64,000 bases of DNA from Micromonospora parva (GCF_000718515.1 NZ_JNZS01000004.1:248001-312000), one strand, 5' to 3'. Positions 1-9,245 are shown, numbered from the stretch's first letter. A program made the numbers and translations. Notes: a model not told the origin generated them from the sequence alone.

Positions 1-1
1 G

Positions 2-1471
2 GCACCGCCCGGCAACCGGGCGGAGGGGCGGCGCCGCACGCCAGTGCTGGCGCTCGCGCTCGGCCTGTTCGCGGCGCTCGCCCTGGGACCTGCCGGCGCC
101 AGTGCGGCCACACCGGATACGGAACCGGTCCTCAGCTCGGCCGGCCCGGTCAACGAGCCGGGAGACGGGCCCCCGACCACGCCGGCGCAGGAGCCCACCC
201 CGACCGAGGATCCGGGCGGTGAACCGGGGCCGACCGAGCCGGCCCCGGAGACCACCGCGCCACCACCGGAGACGACGCCACCAGCACCGGTGACCACCGC
301 ACCGGAGGTCCCGCCGGTGCCGACCACCGTCGCGCCCGCGCCGGGCGGCACCACCCGACCGCCCAGCCCGGCTCCCCCGGTGCCGCCGACACCTGTGGCC
401 CCGCCAACGCCGCCGGCTCCCGCGACACCCCCGGCTCCGCCGGTCCACCCGTCCGCGCCGGGTTCGGCGGCACCACCGCGGAGCCCGCTGGGCGTGCAGG
501 TCACCACCGGTGACGTCACCCTCGGCGAGGCGTACTGGAACGCGGCGCGCACGGCGGCCACCCTGCAGGTCACCGTGCGGAACACGGGTACCACCACGCA
601 ACGGATCCGGCTCTCGTACACGCTGCCCGTCGGGCTGAGCGACGCCGGCACCAAGGGCTGCGTCGCCGCCGGTGGTGGCGCGTACCGCTGCGGGGCCTGG
701 ACGGCGGAGGCGGGCGTCCGGTTCAGCACGGTGCTGCGCCTGCGGGTCGCCGGCACGGCGTGGAAGCAGATGCCGCTCAGCGGCTCCGTCCGGGTCATCG
801 CGGACGCACCGGGAGTCGCCGGCGAGGCGACCGACGACCAGGGCTTCGCGGTGCTCTTCCCACCCGGTCCGCCGGTGCCCGGGATCGCGCTCGCCGCCGA
901 CGAGGTGGCCTTCGACATCAGCGGCAGCCCCGGCACCCTCACGCTCCGGCTGGGCAACACCGGCACGGTGGACGCCGCCGGACGGGTCGAGGTCGTCCTG
1001 CCGGCCGGGGTGACGGTGCCGACCCCGCCGTCCGGTTGTGTGGCGGTCGACCCGTCGCGTACCCGCTGTGACGCCGGGATGGTGCTGGCCGGCACGACCG
1101 CCGAGGTGCGGCTGCCGGTGGAGGCGACACCGCAGGCCCAGCGGGAGGCTCCGCTGTCCGGTGCCGTGATCGGTCAACTCGATCCTCGCAGCGGCCCGAC
1201 CCGTCGGGTGCAGATGAGCTTCCGGATCACCGCGGCGGCCGCCCTGGCCACGCCGGTGGTCTCCCCTCCCGCACCGACCGGCTCGCAGGGCGTCCTGCCG
1301 GCCGGCGCCGCGAGCGGAGACGGCGGGTTGACCTCGGTGCAGCGCACCGCTGTCATCCTGATCGTGGTCTCCACGCTGTTGGTGGTGCTGGCCCTCACGC
1401 TGGCCATGACCTCGCTGCGCCGCCGGTTCGGCGGCCCGCCGCCCGAGCCCGCCACCAACCCCGCCGACTGA
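2..1471 (+). CDS. Proline-rich secreted/cell-wall protein with C-terminal membrane anchor (5' partial)
   Basis: The reading frame is open to the left edge. A visible GTG lies at 44, but the residues before it (RAEGRRRTP) give the basic n-region expected of the hydrophobic signal peptide that follows (VLALALGLFAALALG, then ASA/A), so the true start is probably outside the window. After the signal comes a low-complexity Pro/Thr/Glu-rich spacer of about 120 residues, then two Ig-like/DUF11-like beta-sandwich segments, each with a Cys pair (GCVAAGGGAYRC; GCVAVDPSRTRC). A single transmembrane helix (TAVILIVVSTLLVVLALTLAM) and a short basic tail (SLRRRFGG) complete it. This layout suggests an extracytoplasmic anchored protein; no enzymatic motif is seen. 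Substrate and partner are unknown. Confidence 0.7.
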   Translation, partial: APPGNRAEGRRRTPVLALALGLFAALALGPAGASAATPDTEPVLSSAGPVNEPGDGPPTTPAQEPTPTEDPGGEPGPTEPAPETTAPPPETTPPAPVTTAPEVPPVPTTVAPAPGGTTRPPSPAPPVPPTPVAPPTPPAPATPPAPPVHPSAPGSAAPPRSPLGVQVTTGDVTLGEAYWNAARTAATLQVTVRNTGTTTQRIRLSYTLPVGLSDAGTKGCVAAGGGAYRCGAWTAEAGVRFSTVLRLRVAGTAWKQMPLSGSVRVIADAPGVAGEATDDQGFAVLFPPGPPVPGIALAADEVAFDISGSPGTLTLRLGNTGTVDAAGRVEVVLPAGVTVPTPPSGCVAVDPSRTRCDAGMVLAGTTAEVRLPVEATPQAQREAPLSGAVIGQLDPRSGPTRRVQMSFRITAAAALATPVVSPPAPTGSQGVLPAGAASGDGGLTSVQRTAVILIVVSTLLVVLALTLAMTSLRRRFGGPPPEPATNPAD

Positions 1472-1480
1472 TCGACGGAC

Positions 1481-1506
1481 GACCCCGGCCCCGCCCGGCC
1501 GGGGTC
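1481..1506 (+). terminator. Hairpin terminator after the surface-protein gene
   Basis: A perfect 10-bp inverted repeat (GACCCCGGCC / GGCCGGGGTC) with a 6-nt loop sits 10 bp after the stop codon at 1471. It has no T-tract, which is common in high-GC actinobacteria. Confidence 0.6.
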
Positions 1507-1709
1507 ATCGACGCGTCCGGGGGTGATCTGAATTACGGCGGGCGGGACGTAATACCGCAAAGGCGGGCATTTTTCACCACCGTCTGGTCCCAGTCGGCGG
1601 ACCTCCGGCGATAGTTAGGGCTCCCTTAGACGTAGGCTCTCAGGTGAGGAACGACAGCGGCCGGACCAGCCTGGGGCGGTGCGGTGAAGCGTTGCGTCAA
1701 GGAGGTTCC

Positions 1710-1754
1710 GTGGCCGGGCAAGCCCCGCAGTCGCGAACGAAGGTGGCACAGTGA
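1710..1754 (+). CDS. Possible 14-codon leader ORF coupled to korA
   Basis: A strong Shine-Dalgarno (AAGGAGG, about 1699-1705) precedes GTG at 1710 by a near-ideal spacing. The frame reads VAGQAPQSRTKVAQ and stops at TGA 1752-1754, overlapping the GTG start of korA at 1751 (GTGA). By contrast, korA itself has only a weak AGGTGG upstream. Translational coupling through a leader peptide is inferred from this arrangement; codon-use statistics are impossible on 14 codons and it could be chance. Confidence 0.25.
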   Translation: MAGQAPQSRTKVAQ

Positions 1755-3598
1755 CCAAGCAGATCCGTCAACTCGACCGGGTCGTCATCCGGTTCGCCGG
1801 CGACTCCGGCGACGGCATGCAGCTGACCGGCGACCGGTTCACCTCGGAGACGGCGCAGCTCGGCAACGACATCTCCACGCTGCCAAACTTCCCCGCCGAG
1901 ATCCGGGCTCCCGCCGGGACCCTGCCGGGTGTGTCGAGCTTCCAGGTGCACTTCGCCGACTACGACATCCTCACGCCGGGTGACGCGCCCAACGTGCTGG
2001 TGGCGATGAACCCGGCGGCGCTCAAGGCCAACCTGGCCGACCTGCCGCGCGGCGCGGACATCATCGTCAACACCGACGAGTTCACCAAGCGCAACCTCGC
2101 CAAGGTCGGCTACCAGACCAGCCCGCTGGACGACGACTCGCTGGCCGGCTACGTCGTGCACCCGGTGGCGCTGACCTCGATGACTGTCGGCGCGCTCGCC
2201 GCCCACCAGGTGTCCAAGAAGGACGCCGAGCGGTCGAAGAACATGTTCGCGCTCGGCCTGCTCTCGTGGATGTACTCCCGGCCCTTCGAGTCGACCCTGC
2301 GCTTCCTGGAGCGCAAGTTCGCGGCCCGTCCGGAGCTGGTCGCCGCGAACGTCGCCGCCTTCAAGGCCGGCTGGAACTTCGGCGAGACCACCGAGGACTT
2401 CGCGGTCCGCTACGAGGTCAAGCCGGCGAAGATGCAGCCGGGCACGTACCGCAACATCACCGGCAACGCGGCACTCTCGCTGGGGCTGGTCGCCGCCGGG
2501 GTCCGCTCCGGGCTGCCGGTCTTCCTGGGCGCGTACCCGATCACGCCCGCGTCGGACATCCTGCACGAGCTGAGCAAGCACAAGCGCTTCGGTGTCCTCA
2601 CCATGCAGGCCGAGGACGAGATCGCCGCGGTCGGCGCCGCACTGGGCGCCTCCTACGGCGGGTCGCTCGGCGTGACCACCACCAGCGGCCCCGGTGTGGC
2701 GCTCAAGAGCGAGACGATCTCGCTCGCGGTGGCGCTGGAGCTGCCGCTGGTGATCGTCGACGTGCAGCGCGCCGGCCCGTCGACAGGCATGCCGACCAAG
2801 ACCGAGCAGGCCGACCTCAACATGGCGCTCTACGGTCGGCACGGTGAGGCGCCGATCGCGGTGATCGCGCCCCGCTCACCGTCGGACTGCTTCTTCGCGG
2901 CGCTGGAAGCGGCCCGGATCGCGCTCACCTACCGCACCCCGGTGATCCTGCTGTCCGACAACTACGTCGCCAACGGCTCCGAGCCCTGGCTGCTGCCCGA
3001 CGTGGAGTCGCTGCCCGACCTGCGGGTCGAGTTCGCCACCAAGCCCAACGGCGAGGACGGCACCACCTTCCTGCCCTACCTGCGTGACCCGGAGACCCTG
3101 GCCCGGCCGTGGGCGATCCCCGGCACGGCGGGCCTGGAGCACCGGATCGGCGGTCTGGAGAAGGCCGACAAGACCGGGGACATCTCCTACGACCCGGCCA
3201 ACCACGACTTCATGGTGCGCACCCGGGCCGCCCGGATCGAGACGATCCCGGTGCCGGACATCGAGGTGGAGGACCCGGACGGCGACGCCCGGGTGCTGGT
3301 CCTCGGCTGGGGCTCGACGTACGGGCCGATCGGCGCGGCGTGCCGCGGCGTGCGCCAGCGCGGTCTCTCCATCGCCCAGGCGCACCTGCGGCACCTGGCA
3401 CCGATGCCGGCCAACCTCGGCGAGGTGCTGCGCTCGTACGACAAGGTGGTCATCCCGGAGATGAACCTGGGCCAGCTCGCCCACGTCATCCGGGCCCGCT
3501 ACCTGGTCGACGCGATCAGCTACAACCAGGTCCGCGGCCTTCCGTTCACGGCCGCCGAGCTGGAGACGACGCTGGAAGAGGTGCTGAAGAATGTCTGA
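1751..3598 (+). CDS. korA: 2-oxoacid:ferredoxin oxidoreductase, alpha subunit (gamma-alpha fusion)
   Basis: Catalyses CoA- and ferredoxin-dependent oxidative decarboxylation of a 2-oxoacid, probably 2-oxoglutarate, in the cytoplasm together with KorB. The 615-residue protein has an N-terminal gamma domain (about 1-200, starting VVIRFAGDSGDGMQLTG) fused to the pyrimidine-binding alpha domain (from about 235, GAYPITPASDILHELSKH) and a C-terminal domain II. This is the standard actinobacterial/archaeal KorA layout and full length. The GTG start at 1751 follows AGGTGG. korB overlaps its end by 8 bp, so the two are a translationally coupled operon. 2-Oxoglutarate is preferred over pyruvate by family resemblance; specificity cannot be proven from sequence. 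Confidence 0.93.
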   Translation: MTKQIRQLDRVVIRFAGDSGDGMQLTGDRFTSETAQLGNDISTLPNFPAEIRAPAGTLPGVSSFQVHFADYDILTPGDAPNVLVAMNPAALKANLADLPRGADIIVNTDEFTKRNLAKVGYQTSPLDDDSLAGYVVHPVALTSMTVGALAAHQVSKKDAERSKNMFALGLLSWMYSRPFESTLRFLERKFAARPELVAANVAAFKAGWNFGETTEDFAVRYEVKPAKMQPGTYRNITGNAALSLGLVAAGVRSGLPVFLGAYPITPASDILHELSKHKRFGVLTMQAEDEIAAVGAALGASYGGSLGVTTTSGPGVALKSETISLAVALELPLVIVDVQRAGPSTGMPTKTEQADLNMALYGRHGEAPIAVIAPRSPSDCFFAALEAARIALTYRTPVILLSDNYVANGSEPWLLPDVESLPDLRVEFATKPNGEDGTTFLPYLRDPETLARPWAIPGTAGLEHRIGGLEKADKTGDISYDPANHDFMVRTRAARIETIPVPDIEVEDPDGDARVLVLGWGSTYGPIGAACRGVRQRGLSIAQAHLRHLAPMPANLGEVLRSYDKVVIPEMNLGQLAHVIRARYLVDAISYNQVRGLPFTAAELETTLEEVLKNV

Positions 3599-4625
3599 GC
3601 CCGTCGCCGTCAAGCTCACCGCGAAGGACTTCAAGTCCGACCAGGAGGTGCGCTGGTGCCCCGGCTGCGGTGACTACGCGATCCTGGCGGCCATCCAGCA
3701 GTTCATGCCGGAGCTGAACATCCCCCGGGAACGCACCGTCTTCGTCTCCGGGATCGGCTGCTCGTCGCGCTTCCCGTACTACATGAACACGTACGGGATG
3801 CACTCGATCCACGGTCGGGCCCCGGCGATCGCGACCGGCCTGTCGGTGTCCCGGCCGGACCTGTCGGTCTGGGTGGTCACCGGCGACGGCGACGCGCTCT
3901 CCATCGGCGGCAACCACCTGATCCACGCGCTACGGCGCAACGTCAACCTCAAGATCCTGCTGTTCAACAACCGGATCTACGGTCTGACCAAGGGTCAGTA
4001 TTCTCCGACGTCCGAGGTCGGCAAGATCACCAAGTCCACGCCGGCCGGCTCGGCGGACGCCCCGTTCAACCCGCTCTCGCTCGCCCTCGGCGCGGAGGCC
4101 AGCTTCGTCGGCCGGACCATCGACTCCGACCGCAAGCACCTGCAGTCGGTGCTGCGGGCCGCCGCGGAACACGAGGGCTCGGCCTTCGTGGAGATCTACC
4201 AGAACTGCAACATCTTCAACGATGGGGCGTTCGACCAGCTGAAGGACCCGTCCACCCGGGACGACTACCTGATCCGCCTGGAGCACGGGCAGCCGATCAC
4301 CTTCGGTGCCGACGGGCGGTTCTGCGTGGTGCACCCGCCGGGCGGTTTCGGCCTCGAGGTTCGGGACACCAGCTCGGTGCGCCCGGAGGAGATCGTCGTG
4401 CACGACGCGACGGTGACCGACCCGGCGTACGCCTTCGCGCTGTCCCGGCTGCCCGGCCTGGACCTGCGCAACACCCCGATCGGGGTGTTCCGCTCGGTGG
4501 ACCGGCCGTCCTACGACAGCGTGGTGCAGGGTCAGCTGGCGGCCGCCAAGGCGACTGTCACCGAGACCCCCGAGCAGCAGCTCGCCGGTCTGCTGGGCAG
4601 CGGTGACACCTGGACGATCGTCTGA
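3591..4625 (+). CDS. korB: 2-oxoacid:ferredoxin oxidoreductase, beta subunit
   Basis: This is the thiamine-diphosphate-binding partner of KorA. The 344 residues include the start motif WCPGCGDYAIL (about 24-34) and the ThDP/Mg2+ motif GDGDALSIGGNH followed by NNRIYGLTKGQYSPTS, as in KorB proteins. No ferredoxin domain is attached, so electrons must pass to a separate ferredoxin. Its ATG lies inside the end of korA (8-bp overlap) and a strong hairpin terminator follows 13 bp downstream, defining a two-gene operon. Confidence 0.94.
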   Translation: MSEPVAVKLTAKDFKSDQEVRWCPGCGDYAILAAIQQFMPELNIPRERTVFVSGIGCSSRFPYYMNTYGMHSIHGRAPAIATGLSVSRPDLSVWVVTGDGDALSIGGNHLIHALRRNVNLKILLFNNRIYGLTKGQYSPTSEVGKITKSTPAGSADAPFNPLSLALGAEASFVGRTIDSDRKHLQSVLRAAAEHEGSAFVEIYQNCNIFNDGAFDQLKDPSTRDDYLIRLEHGQPITFGADGRFCVVHPPGGFGLEVRDTSSVRPEEIVVHDATVTDPAYAFALSRLPGLDLRNTPIGVFRSVDRPSYDSVVQGQLAAAKATVTETPEQQLAGLLGSGDTWTIV

Positions 4626-4638
4626 TCGTGCGACAACG

Positions 4639-4674
4639 GGAAGGGCCCGCAACCGGTTGGTTGCGGGCCCTTCC
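4639..4674 (+). terminator. Strong intrinsic terminator after korAB
   Basis: A perfect 16-bp inverted repeat (GGAAGGGCCCGCAACC / GGTTGCGGGCCCTTCC) with a GGTT loop, followed by GTTTCG. It lies between convergent korB (ends 4625) and the protease gene (ends 4701), so it may serve both strands. Confidence 0.85.
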
Positions 4675-4700
4675 GTTTCGTTACCGCTGGAACAACCGGA

Positions 4701-6512
4701 TCAGAAGACCAGGTTGAAGGCGCCCCAGCCGGTGCCGACGACCTTGCCGCTCGAGTCGATCCACTGGCCGTAGCCGTTGGTCGTGTAGAGCCGCATGTCG
4801 CCCTTGCTGTTGACGCCCAGCATGTCCATCATGTTGTCGCCGCTCCAGTCGCCCGGAACCATGATGTTCTTGAAGCCCTGCCAACCGCTGCCGATCTTGG
4901 TGCCGAGCGGGTTGGTCCAGCCGCCCTTGCTGTCGGACTGGTACATCTTCAGGTCACCGGTCGAGGTGCGACCGATCAGCACCTCACGCCCGTCGCCCTT
5001 CCAGGCCCCGGGGGTGAGGAACAGGTTGAAGCCGTTCCAACCGTTGCCGATCTTGGTGCCGAGCGGGTTCTCCCAACCGCCCGCACCATTGCTGGTGTAG
5101 CGGATCAGGTCACCGTTGGACTTGCGCACCAGCAGGCTCGGCCGGTTGTTGCCCAGCCAGTTGTTCGTCACCATGAGCGCGGTGAAGCCCTGCCAACCGG
5201 TGCCGACCTTCTTGGCGCCTCCGACGAAGTTGCCCTTGCCATCGGTGTTGTAGAGGAACAGCTCACCGTTGGGCTTCATCGCCATGATGGAGGGCTTCTT
5301 GTCGCCGTTCCAGTTGTAGACCCGGAAGACGCGGCTGTAGATGTTCCAGCCCGTGCCGATCTGGCGAGCCATGTAGAAGCCGCCGTACCCGTTGTTGGAG
5401 AAGCCACTGCCGTAGTACAACCCCAGGTTGCCGGCGGAGTCGCGGGCGAGCAGGTCGGTGTGACCGTCGCCGGACCAGTCCGCGTTGACCAGCGCCGGAC
5501 GGGTCAGGTCCGCCTTGATCGAGTTGTTGTAGTAGCTCAACCGCTCGTAGTAGCCGGGCGAGGAACCACACGGCTCGAAGCCCCAGTCGGTGATGCCGAC
5601 CTGGACCCCGTTGACGAGCAGCGGACCGCCCGAGTCGCCAGCGCAGGTGTCGCTGCTGGGGGCGGCCTTGGTGCCCGAGCCGGCGCAGATCATCCGGTTG
5701 GCAAAGTAGAGCCCGTCGGCGTTGCAGTCCGCATCGGACCGCATCGCAACGGTCGCCTTGCGCAGCCGACTGTCCGGCTGCTGCTCACCCGACGTGGTGA
5801 TGCCGTAGCCCGCGATCTGGGCCGAGGTGCCGGCCGCGTACGGCTTCTGGTCGCCCTGGGCGCTCAGCGACACCGCGGTATACGCGCTGGGCAGGTTCTG
5901 CTTCAGCGTGAGGACCGAGACGTCGTCGACGATCGGCGCGTTGGGGTCGTTGTACTGCTGGGCGATGTTCCAGCCCGGGTGGGTCCAGGTTGAACTGACC
6001 TCGGCGACGTACCCGCTGCCACCGACGATCTGGCCATTGCTGTCGACCAGCCGGTCGTTGCCGGCGATGACCCGAGTGGTGCCGGGACCGTCGGCGGTGC
6101 AGTGCGCGGCGGTCAGCACCTTGTTACGGGCGATGATCGTGCCGGTGCACCAGTACCAGTAGAAGTCCGGGCCGTCCTGGAGGGTGGTGACGATACCCAC
6201 GATGTACGGAAACTCGGAGGCACTGGCCAGGGTCCCCTGGAAGACCTTGGGAGAGGCACCCGTGCCGGACTGGAAGGCCCGGCCCTGGGCGCCCGGCTTG
6301 GGAAGCGTGAGCTTCCCCTTGTGCAGGTTCGGCAGCTTGCTCAACCGGTCCGGTCGCGAGCTGCTCGCCGCGTCGTAGACGCCGCCGCCGGTGGGGGCGG
6401 CCTGAGCACTGGTCGTGGGTGCCACGGCCGCCACGCCCGTGAGGGCGAGGCCCGCCACGACACCGGCGTACCACCGCCGTCGGGCTCCTGCGGATGTTGC
6501 CACTTCAGCCAC
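4701..6512 (-). CDS. Secreted trypsin-like serine protease with C-terminal FG-GAP/VCBS repeats
   Basis: The GTG start at 6512 is followed by a signal peptide (basic ARRRWYAG, hydrophobic stretch, AQAA). The chymotrypsin-fold (S1) domain occupies about residues 90-340. The catalytic triad is visible as LTAAHC (His), DDVSVLTL (Asp) and GDSGGPLLV (Ser), and a Cys before the Ser motif supports S1 disulfides. Residues from about 345 to 603 hold five to six FG-GAP-like repeats (WSGDGHTDLLARDSAGNLGLY, WNGDKKPSIMAMKPNGEL and similar), a probable beta-propeller for binding or stability. Extracellular proteolysis is the likely role. It stands alone, with over 400 bp upstream for its own promoter. Confidence 0.92.
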   Translation of the reverse strand: MAEVATSAGARRRWYAGVVAGLALTGVAAVAPTTSAQAAPTGGGVYDAASSSRPDRLSKLPNLHKGKLTLPKPGAQGRAFQSGTGASPKVFQGTLASASEFPYIVGIVTTLQDGPDFYWYWCTGTIIARNKVLTAAHCTADGPGTTRVIAGNDRLVDSNGQIVGGSGYVAEVSSTWTHPGWNIAQQYNDPNAPIVDDVSVLTLKQNLPSAYTAVSLSAQGDQKPYAAGTSAQIAGYGITTSGEQQPDSRLRKATVAMRSDADCNADGLYFANRMICAGSGTKAAPSSDTCAGDSGGPLLVNGVQVGITDWGFEPCGSSPGYYERLSYYNNSIKADLTRPALVNADWSGDGHTDLLARDSAGNLGLYYGSGFSNNGYGGFYMARQIGTGWNIYSRVFRVYNWNGDKKPSIMAMKPNGELFLYNTDGKGNFVGGAKKVGTGWQGFTALMVTNNWLGNNRPSLLVRKSNGDLIRYTSNGAGGWENPLGTKIGNGWNGFNLFLTPGAWKGDGREVLIGRTSTGDLKMYQSDSKGGWTNPLGTKIGSGWQGFKNIMVPGDWSGDNMMDMLGVNSKGDMRLYTTNGYGQWIDSSGKVVGTGWGAFNLVF

Positions 6513-6867
6513 TGATTGCTTCCCGTCGTTCGATTAACGAGGCACTCGGAGCTGCCCGGGATGACCTGCGGGGGACGCGACGGGTGAACGACGAAACACA
6601 CATGGGCGAATCCGCCCGAACTGAAGATTTTCCCCGTCGTGCCTGCGCCAACGACGCTGCGCCGACACGTCCCGGCAGCGACACCCATTGACAGCTCTAA
6701 GCCGGGACACCGTAGCAAGGGTTCGGTCAGGAAGCTGCCCGGTAAGGGGTTTTCTCCATGATCCGAAACCGGACCGCGACGAAACCGATGGGGTCAGGGC
6801 AGCCACGACTCATCCGGACGGGTTGCGGCCCTCAGCCACCCGGTGCACAGAACTGGATGTCCCGGGC
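6513..6867. other. Intergenic region upstream of the protease
   Basis: No gene with plausible codon use is seen on either strand. The part next to 6512 must hold the protease promoter (minus strand). I could not assign -35/-10 boxes with confidence. Confidence 0.5.
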
Positions 6868-6904
6868 CGGAGGGTGGCCGTCCGGTGTGGACCGCCACCC
6901 TCCG
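6868..6904 (-). terminator. Hairpin terminator downstream of the azoreductase gene
   Basis: A perfect 11-bp inverted repeat (CGGAGGGTGGC / GCCACCCTCCG) with a 15-nt loop, 21 bp past the stop of the minus-strand gene ending at 6926. Confidence 0.6.
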
Positions 6905-6925
6905 CTGCGACGAGGCAACCGACAG

Positions 6926-7570
6926 TCAGCGGGCGGCACCGGCCGGTGGCCAGAGATTGTCGATCTCCTTCTCGGCCTGCGCGAGGCTCGCCTCGTGCAG
7001 CGGGATCAGCTCGGCCATCGCCGGCACCGACGGCGCCAGGGTCAGCTCGGCACTGATGAAGCGCGGCCGCAGGCCGGTCAGCGACAGGCCGTGCGGGAGC
7101 CACGGCTCCGCGTGGTCCCAGCCGTTGCGCGGGGCTCCCTCGCCGTATCCGCCACCTCGGCTGGCGAGCACCACGAACTCGCGGTCACCGAGCAGACCCT
7201 CCTGTGTCGTCGGGTCGTACGCCAGCCCAGGAACGATCAGGTGGTCGACCCAGGACTTGACGCTGCTGGGCGCGCCGTAGTTGTAGAGCGGCAGCCCGAG
7301 CAGCACCACGTCGGCCTGCTTCACCTCGTCGACCAACCGCTCGCTGAGCTCCCAGGACTCGCGCTGGGCCGGCGTGTGCTGATCCGGCGGCGTCATCCGG
7401 GCCAGCCCGCCGGCCGCGTCCAGGTGCGGGAGCGGGTCGGCGCCCAGATCCCGGTAGGCCACGGTGCCGCCCGGGTGGGCCGCACGCCATGCGTCGACCG
7501 CGCGGGCGGTGAGCCGCCGACTGACGGACCAGTCACCTCGGATGCTCGAATCAATATGCAGCAGGTGCAT
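6926..7570 (-). CDS. FMN-dependent NADH-azoreductase / NAD(P)H:quinone oxidoreductase (flavodoxin-like fold)
   Basis: The 214-residue protein starts MHLLHIDSSIRGDWSVSRRLT, the AzoR-type phosphate-binding loop. It carries QADVVLLGLPLYNYGAPSSVKSWVDHL, the signature substrate/FMN loop of the AzoR/MdaB family. It probably reduces quinones or azo compounds with NAD(P)H in the cytoplasm. The start is supported by AGGAGG six bases upstream of ATG. It is divergent from a MarR regulator, with 82 bp between starts, a classic arrangement in which MarR represses a quinone- or electrophile-inducible reductase; that regulation is inference. Confidence 0.88.
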   Translation of the reverse strand: MHLLHIDSSIRGDWSVSRRLTARAVDAWRAAHPGGTVAYRDLGADPLPHLDAAGGLARMTPPDQHTPAQRESWELSERLVDEVKQADVVLLGLPLYNYGAPSSVKSWVDHLIVPGLAYDPTTQEGLLGDREFVVLASRGGGYGEGAPRNGWDHAEPWLPHGLSLTGLRPRFISAELTLAPSVPAMAELIPLHEASLAQAEKEIDNLWPPAGAAR

Positions 7571-7605
7571 TATTCCTCCTCCAGGAATCGTCTGCGAAGC
7601 ACCAA

Positions 7606-7615
7606 CTATTTATAG
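7606..7615. promoter_or_regulatory. Candidate MarR operator/-10 region
   Basis: CTATTTATAG, an inverted repeat (CTAT / ATAG) in a locally AT-rich patch between the divergent azoreductase and MarR genes. It could be an operator, a -10 hexamer for the plus strand, or both. Confidence 0.4.
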
Positions 7616-7652
7616 CAAGCCGATGTTCCGTCAGCTCGGTAGACTGGGTCAC

Positions 7653-8129
7653 ATGTCCGCCCAGCCGCTCGACTCCTCGGAGCACCGCTCGGGCGCCCTC
7701 CTGGACCACCTGGCCCGGCGGATACGACTGCGGTCGGAGTCGGTGCTGGCGCCGCTGGGGCTACGCCCCCGGCACCTGGTCGCGCTCACCGTGCTGCGGG
7801 CCGGCGGCGGCACCGGTCAACAGGCGCTCGCCGCCACCCTCGAGATGGACAGCACCAACATCGTCGGGCTGCTCAACGACCTCGAAGCGAAGCAGCTGAT
7901 CGAGCGCCGACGCTCCCCCGAGGACCGCCGCCGACACGTCGTCGAACTCACCGAAGATGGGGCAAAACGCCTCAGCGAGGCCGAATGCGCCCTGGCCGGC
8001 GCCGAGGACGAGGTGCTGGGCGCGCTGAATCCCGTCGAGCGGGAGACGCTCTACGAGTTGCTCAACCGGGCCGCCACCGGCACGGTCAACTGCGCCGAGG
8101 TGATCTGCGGCACCGACGACCCCCGCTGA
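7653..8129 (+). CDS. MarR-family transcriptional regulator
   Basis: 158 residues from ATG 7653; an in-frame ATG at 7623 would add 10 residues and neither has a clear Shine-Dalgarno. The winged helix-turn-helix is visible as QQALAATLEMDSTNIVGLLNDLEAKQLIERRRSPEDRRRHVVELTEDG, including the MarR wing motif DRRRHVVELT. It probably autoregulates and represses the divergent azoreductase, acting as a dimer. Two Cys near the C-terminus (NCAEVICG) could sense oxidants or quinones, but this is only a suggestion. Confidence 0.88.
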   Translation: MSAQPLDSSEHRSGALLDHLARRIRLRSESVLAPLGLRPRHLVALTVLRAGGGTGQQALAATLEMDSTNIVGLLNDLEAKQLIERRRSPEDRRRHVVELTEDGAKRLSEAECALAGAEDEVLGALNPVERETLYELLNRAATGTVNCAEVICGTDDPR

Positions 8130-8231
8130 CGCTGCGCCCCTGCTGACGGTGCCGCACCTCAGCGGCGCGGCTGTCCAGCAGCGGTCACGCCGACGGCGGG
8201 GCGGTCACACCGGCCAACAGCGGTGCCAGGA

Positions 8232-9245
8232 TCAGGCGGTAGTGGCCGACTGCGGGCGGTCGTCGCGTACGTGCACCAGCATGTCGCCGGTCTCGATCAC
8301 CGCTCCGGCCCGGTCGGCCAGGGTGACCACCTTGCCCCGCCGCACCAGGGCGATCACCAGCGATTCCAGCTCACGCGGTGAACGGCCCACCTCGTCCCGC
8401 TCGGCGGAACGCATCGCCAGCGCCATGCCCTGGCCGGGGGTGAGCAGGTCCTCCACCACGTCGATCAGCGGCGGCGCCGAGGTGGACAGGCCGAGCAGCC
8501 GGCCCGCCGTGGCCGAGGAGACGATCACGTGGTGCGCACCGCTCTGCTTGAGCAGCGGGGCGTTCTCCGCCTCCCGGGCCGCCGCGATGATCCGGACCTG
8601 CCCGGCGGTGAGCTGCCGTACCGTCAGCGCGACCAGCACCGACGCGTCGTCGCTGTCGGTCGCGATGATCACGGCCTTGGCGCTCTTGACATGTGCCTCG
8701 TTCAGCACCGACGACCGGGTCGCCGAGCCCTCGATCGCCACCAGCCCGGCGGAGGTGGCCTGCCGCAGGGCGGCGGCGCTGCGCTCCACCACCACGATCC
8801 GCGAGCGGTCCAGACCGTTCTCCATCAGCGCGGAGACCGCGCTGCGCCCCTTGGTGCCGTAGCCGCAGATGATGACGTGGTCCTTCACGGCTCTCCTCCA
8901 CCGCGACAGGCGACGGCCGGTCCGGTACTGCTCGGTCAGAACTTCCAGGGTGGTACCGACCAGGATGATAAGGAAGATCACTCGGGCCGGGGTGATGAAG
9001 AGGACGTTGACCAGCCGGGCCGACGGCGCAGCCGGGGTGATGTCCCCGTAGCCGGTGGTCGAGAGCGACACCACCGCGTAGTAGAAGCAGTCCAGGAGGG
9101 TGAGGCCGTCCTCATTGACATCGCGGTAGCCGTCCCGGCCGAGGTAGACCGCGGCGACCACGGCGAAGACCAGGCCCAGGGCGGCGGCGAGCCGGAGGCT
9201 CAGCGCGCTCAGCGGGCCCCGACGCTGCGCGGGAAAATGGATCAC
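8232..9245 (-). CDS. Two-TM potassium channel with RCK/TrkA-N domain
   Basis: The N-terminal half has a TM helix (LAAALGLVFAVVAAVYLG), a pore helix plus selectivity filter STTGYGDITP, and a second TM (LFITPARVIFLIILVGTT). This is followed by a Rossmann RCK domain (DHVIICGYGTKGRSAVSALME, with GxGxxG-like nucleotide-binding loop) and a TrkA-C-like tail. It should form a tetrameric, ligand-gated K+ channel in the cell membrane. GTG 9245 is preferred as start because GGGGGAGCAGG lies upstream; the frame stays open with a possible start at 9311. It is monocistronic. Confidence 0.88.
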   Translation of the reverse strand: MIHFPAQRRGPLSALSLRLAAALGLVFAVVAAVYLGRDGYRDVNEDGLTLLDCFYYAVVSLSTTGYGDITPAAPSARLVNVLFITPARVIFLIILVGTTLEVLTEQYRTGRRLSRWRRAVKDHVIICGYGTKGRSAVSALMENGLDRSRIVVVERSAAALRQATSAGLVAIEGSATRSSVLNEAHVKSAKAVIIATDSDDASVLVALTVRQLTAGQVRIIAAAREAENAPLLKQSGAHHVIVSSATAGRLLGLSTSAPPLIDVVEDLLTPGQGMALAMRSAERDEVGRSPRELESLVIALVRRGKVVTLADRAGAVIETGDMLVHVRDDRPQSATTA

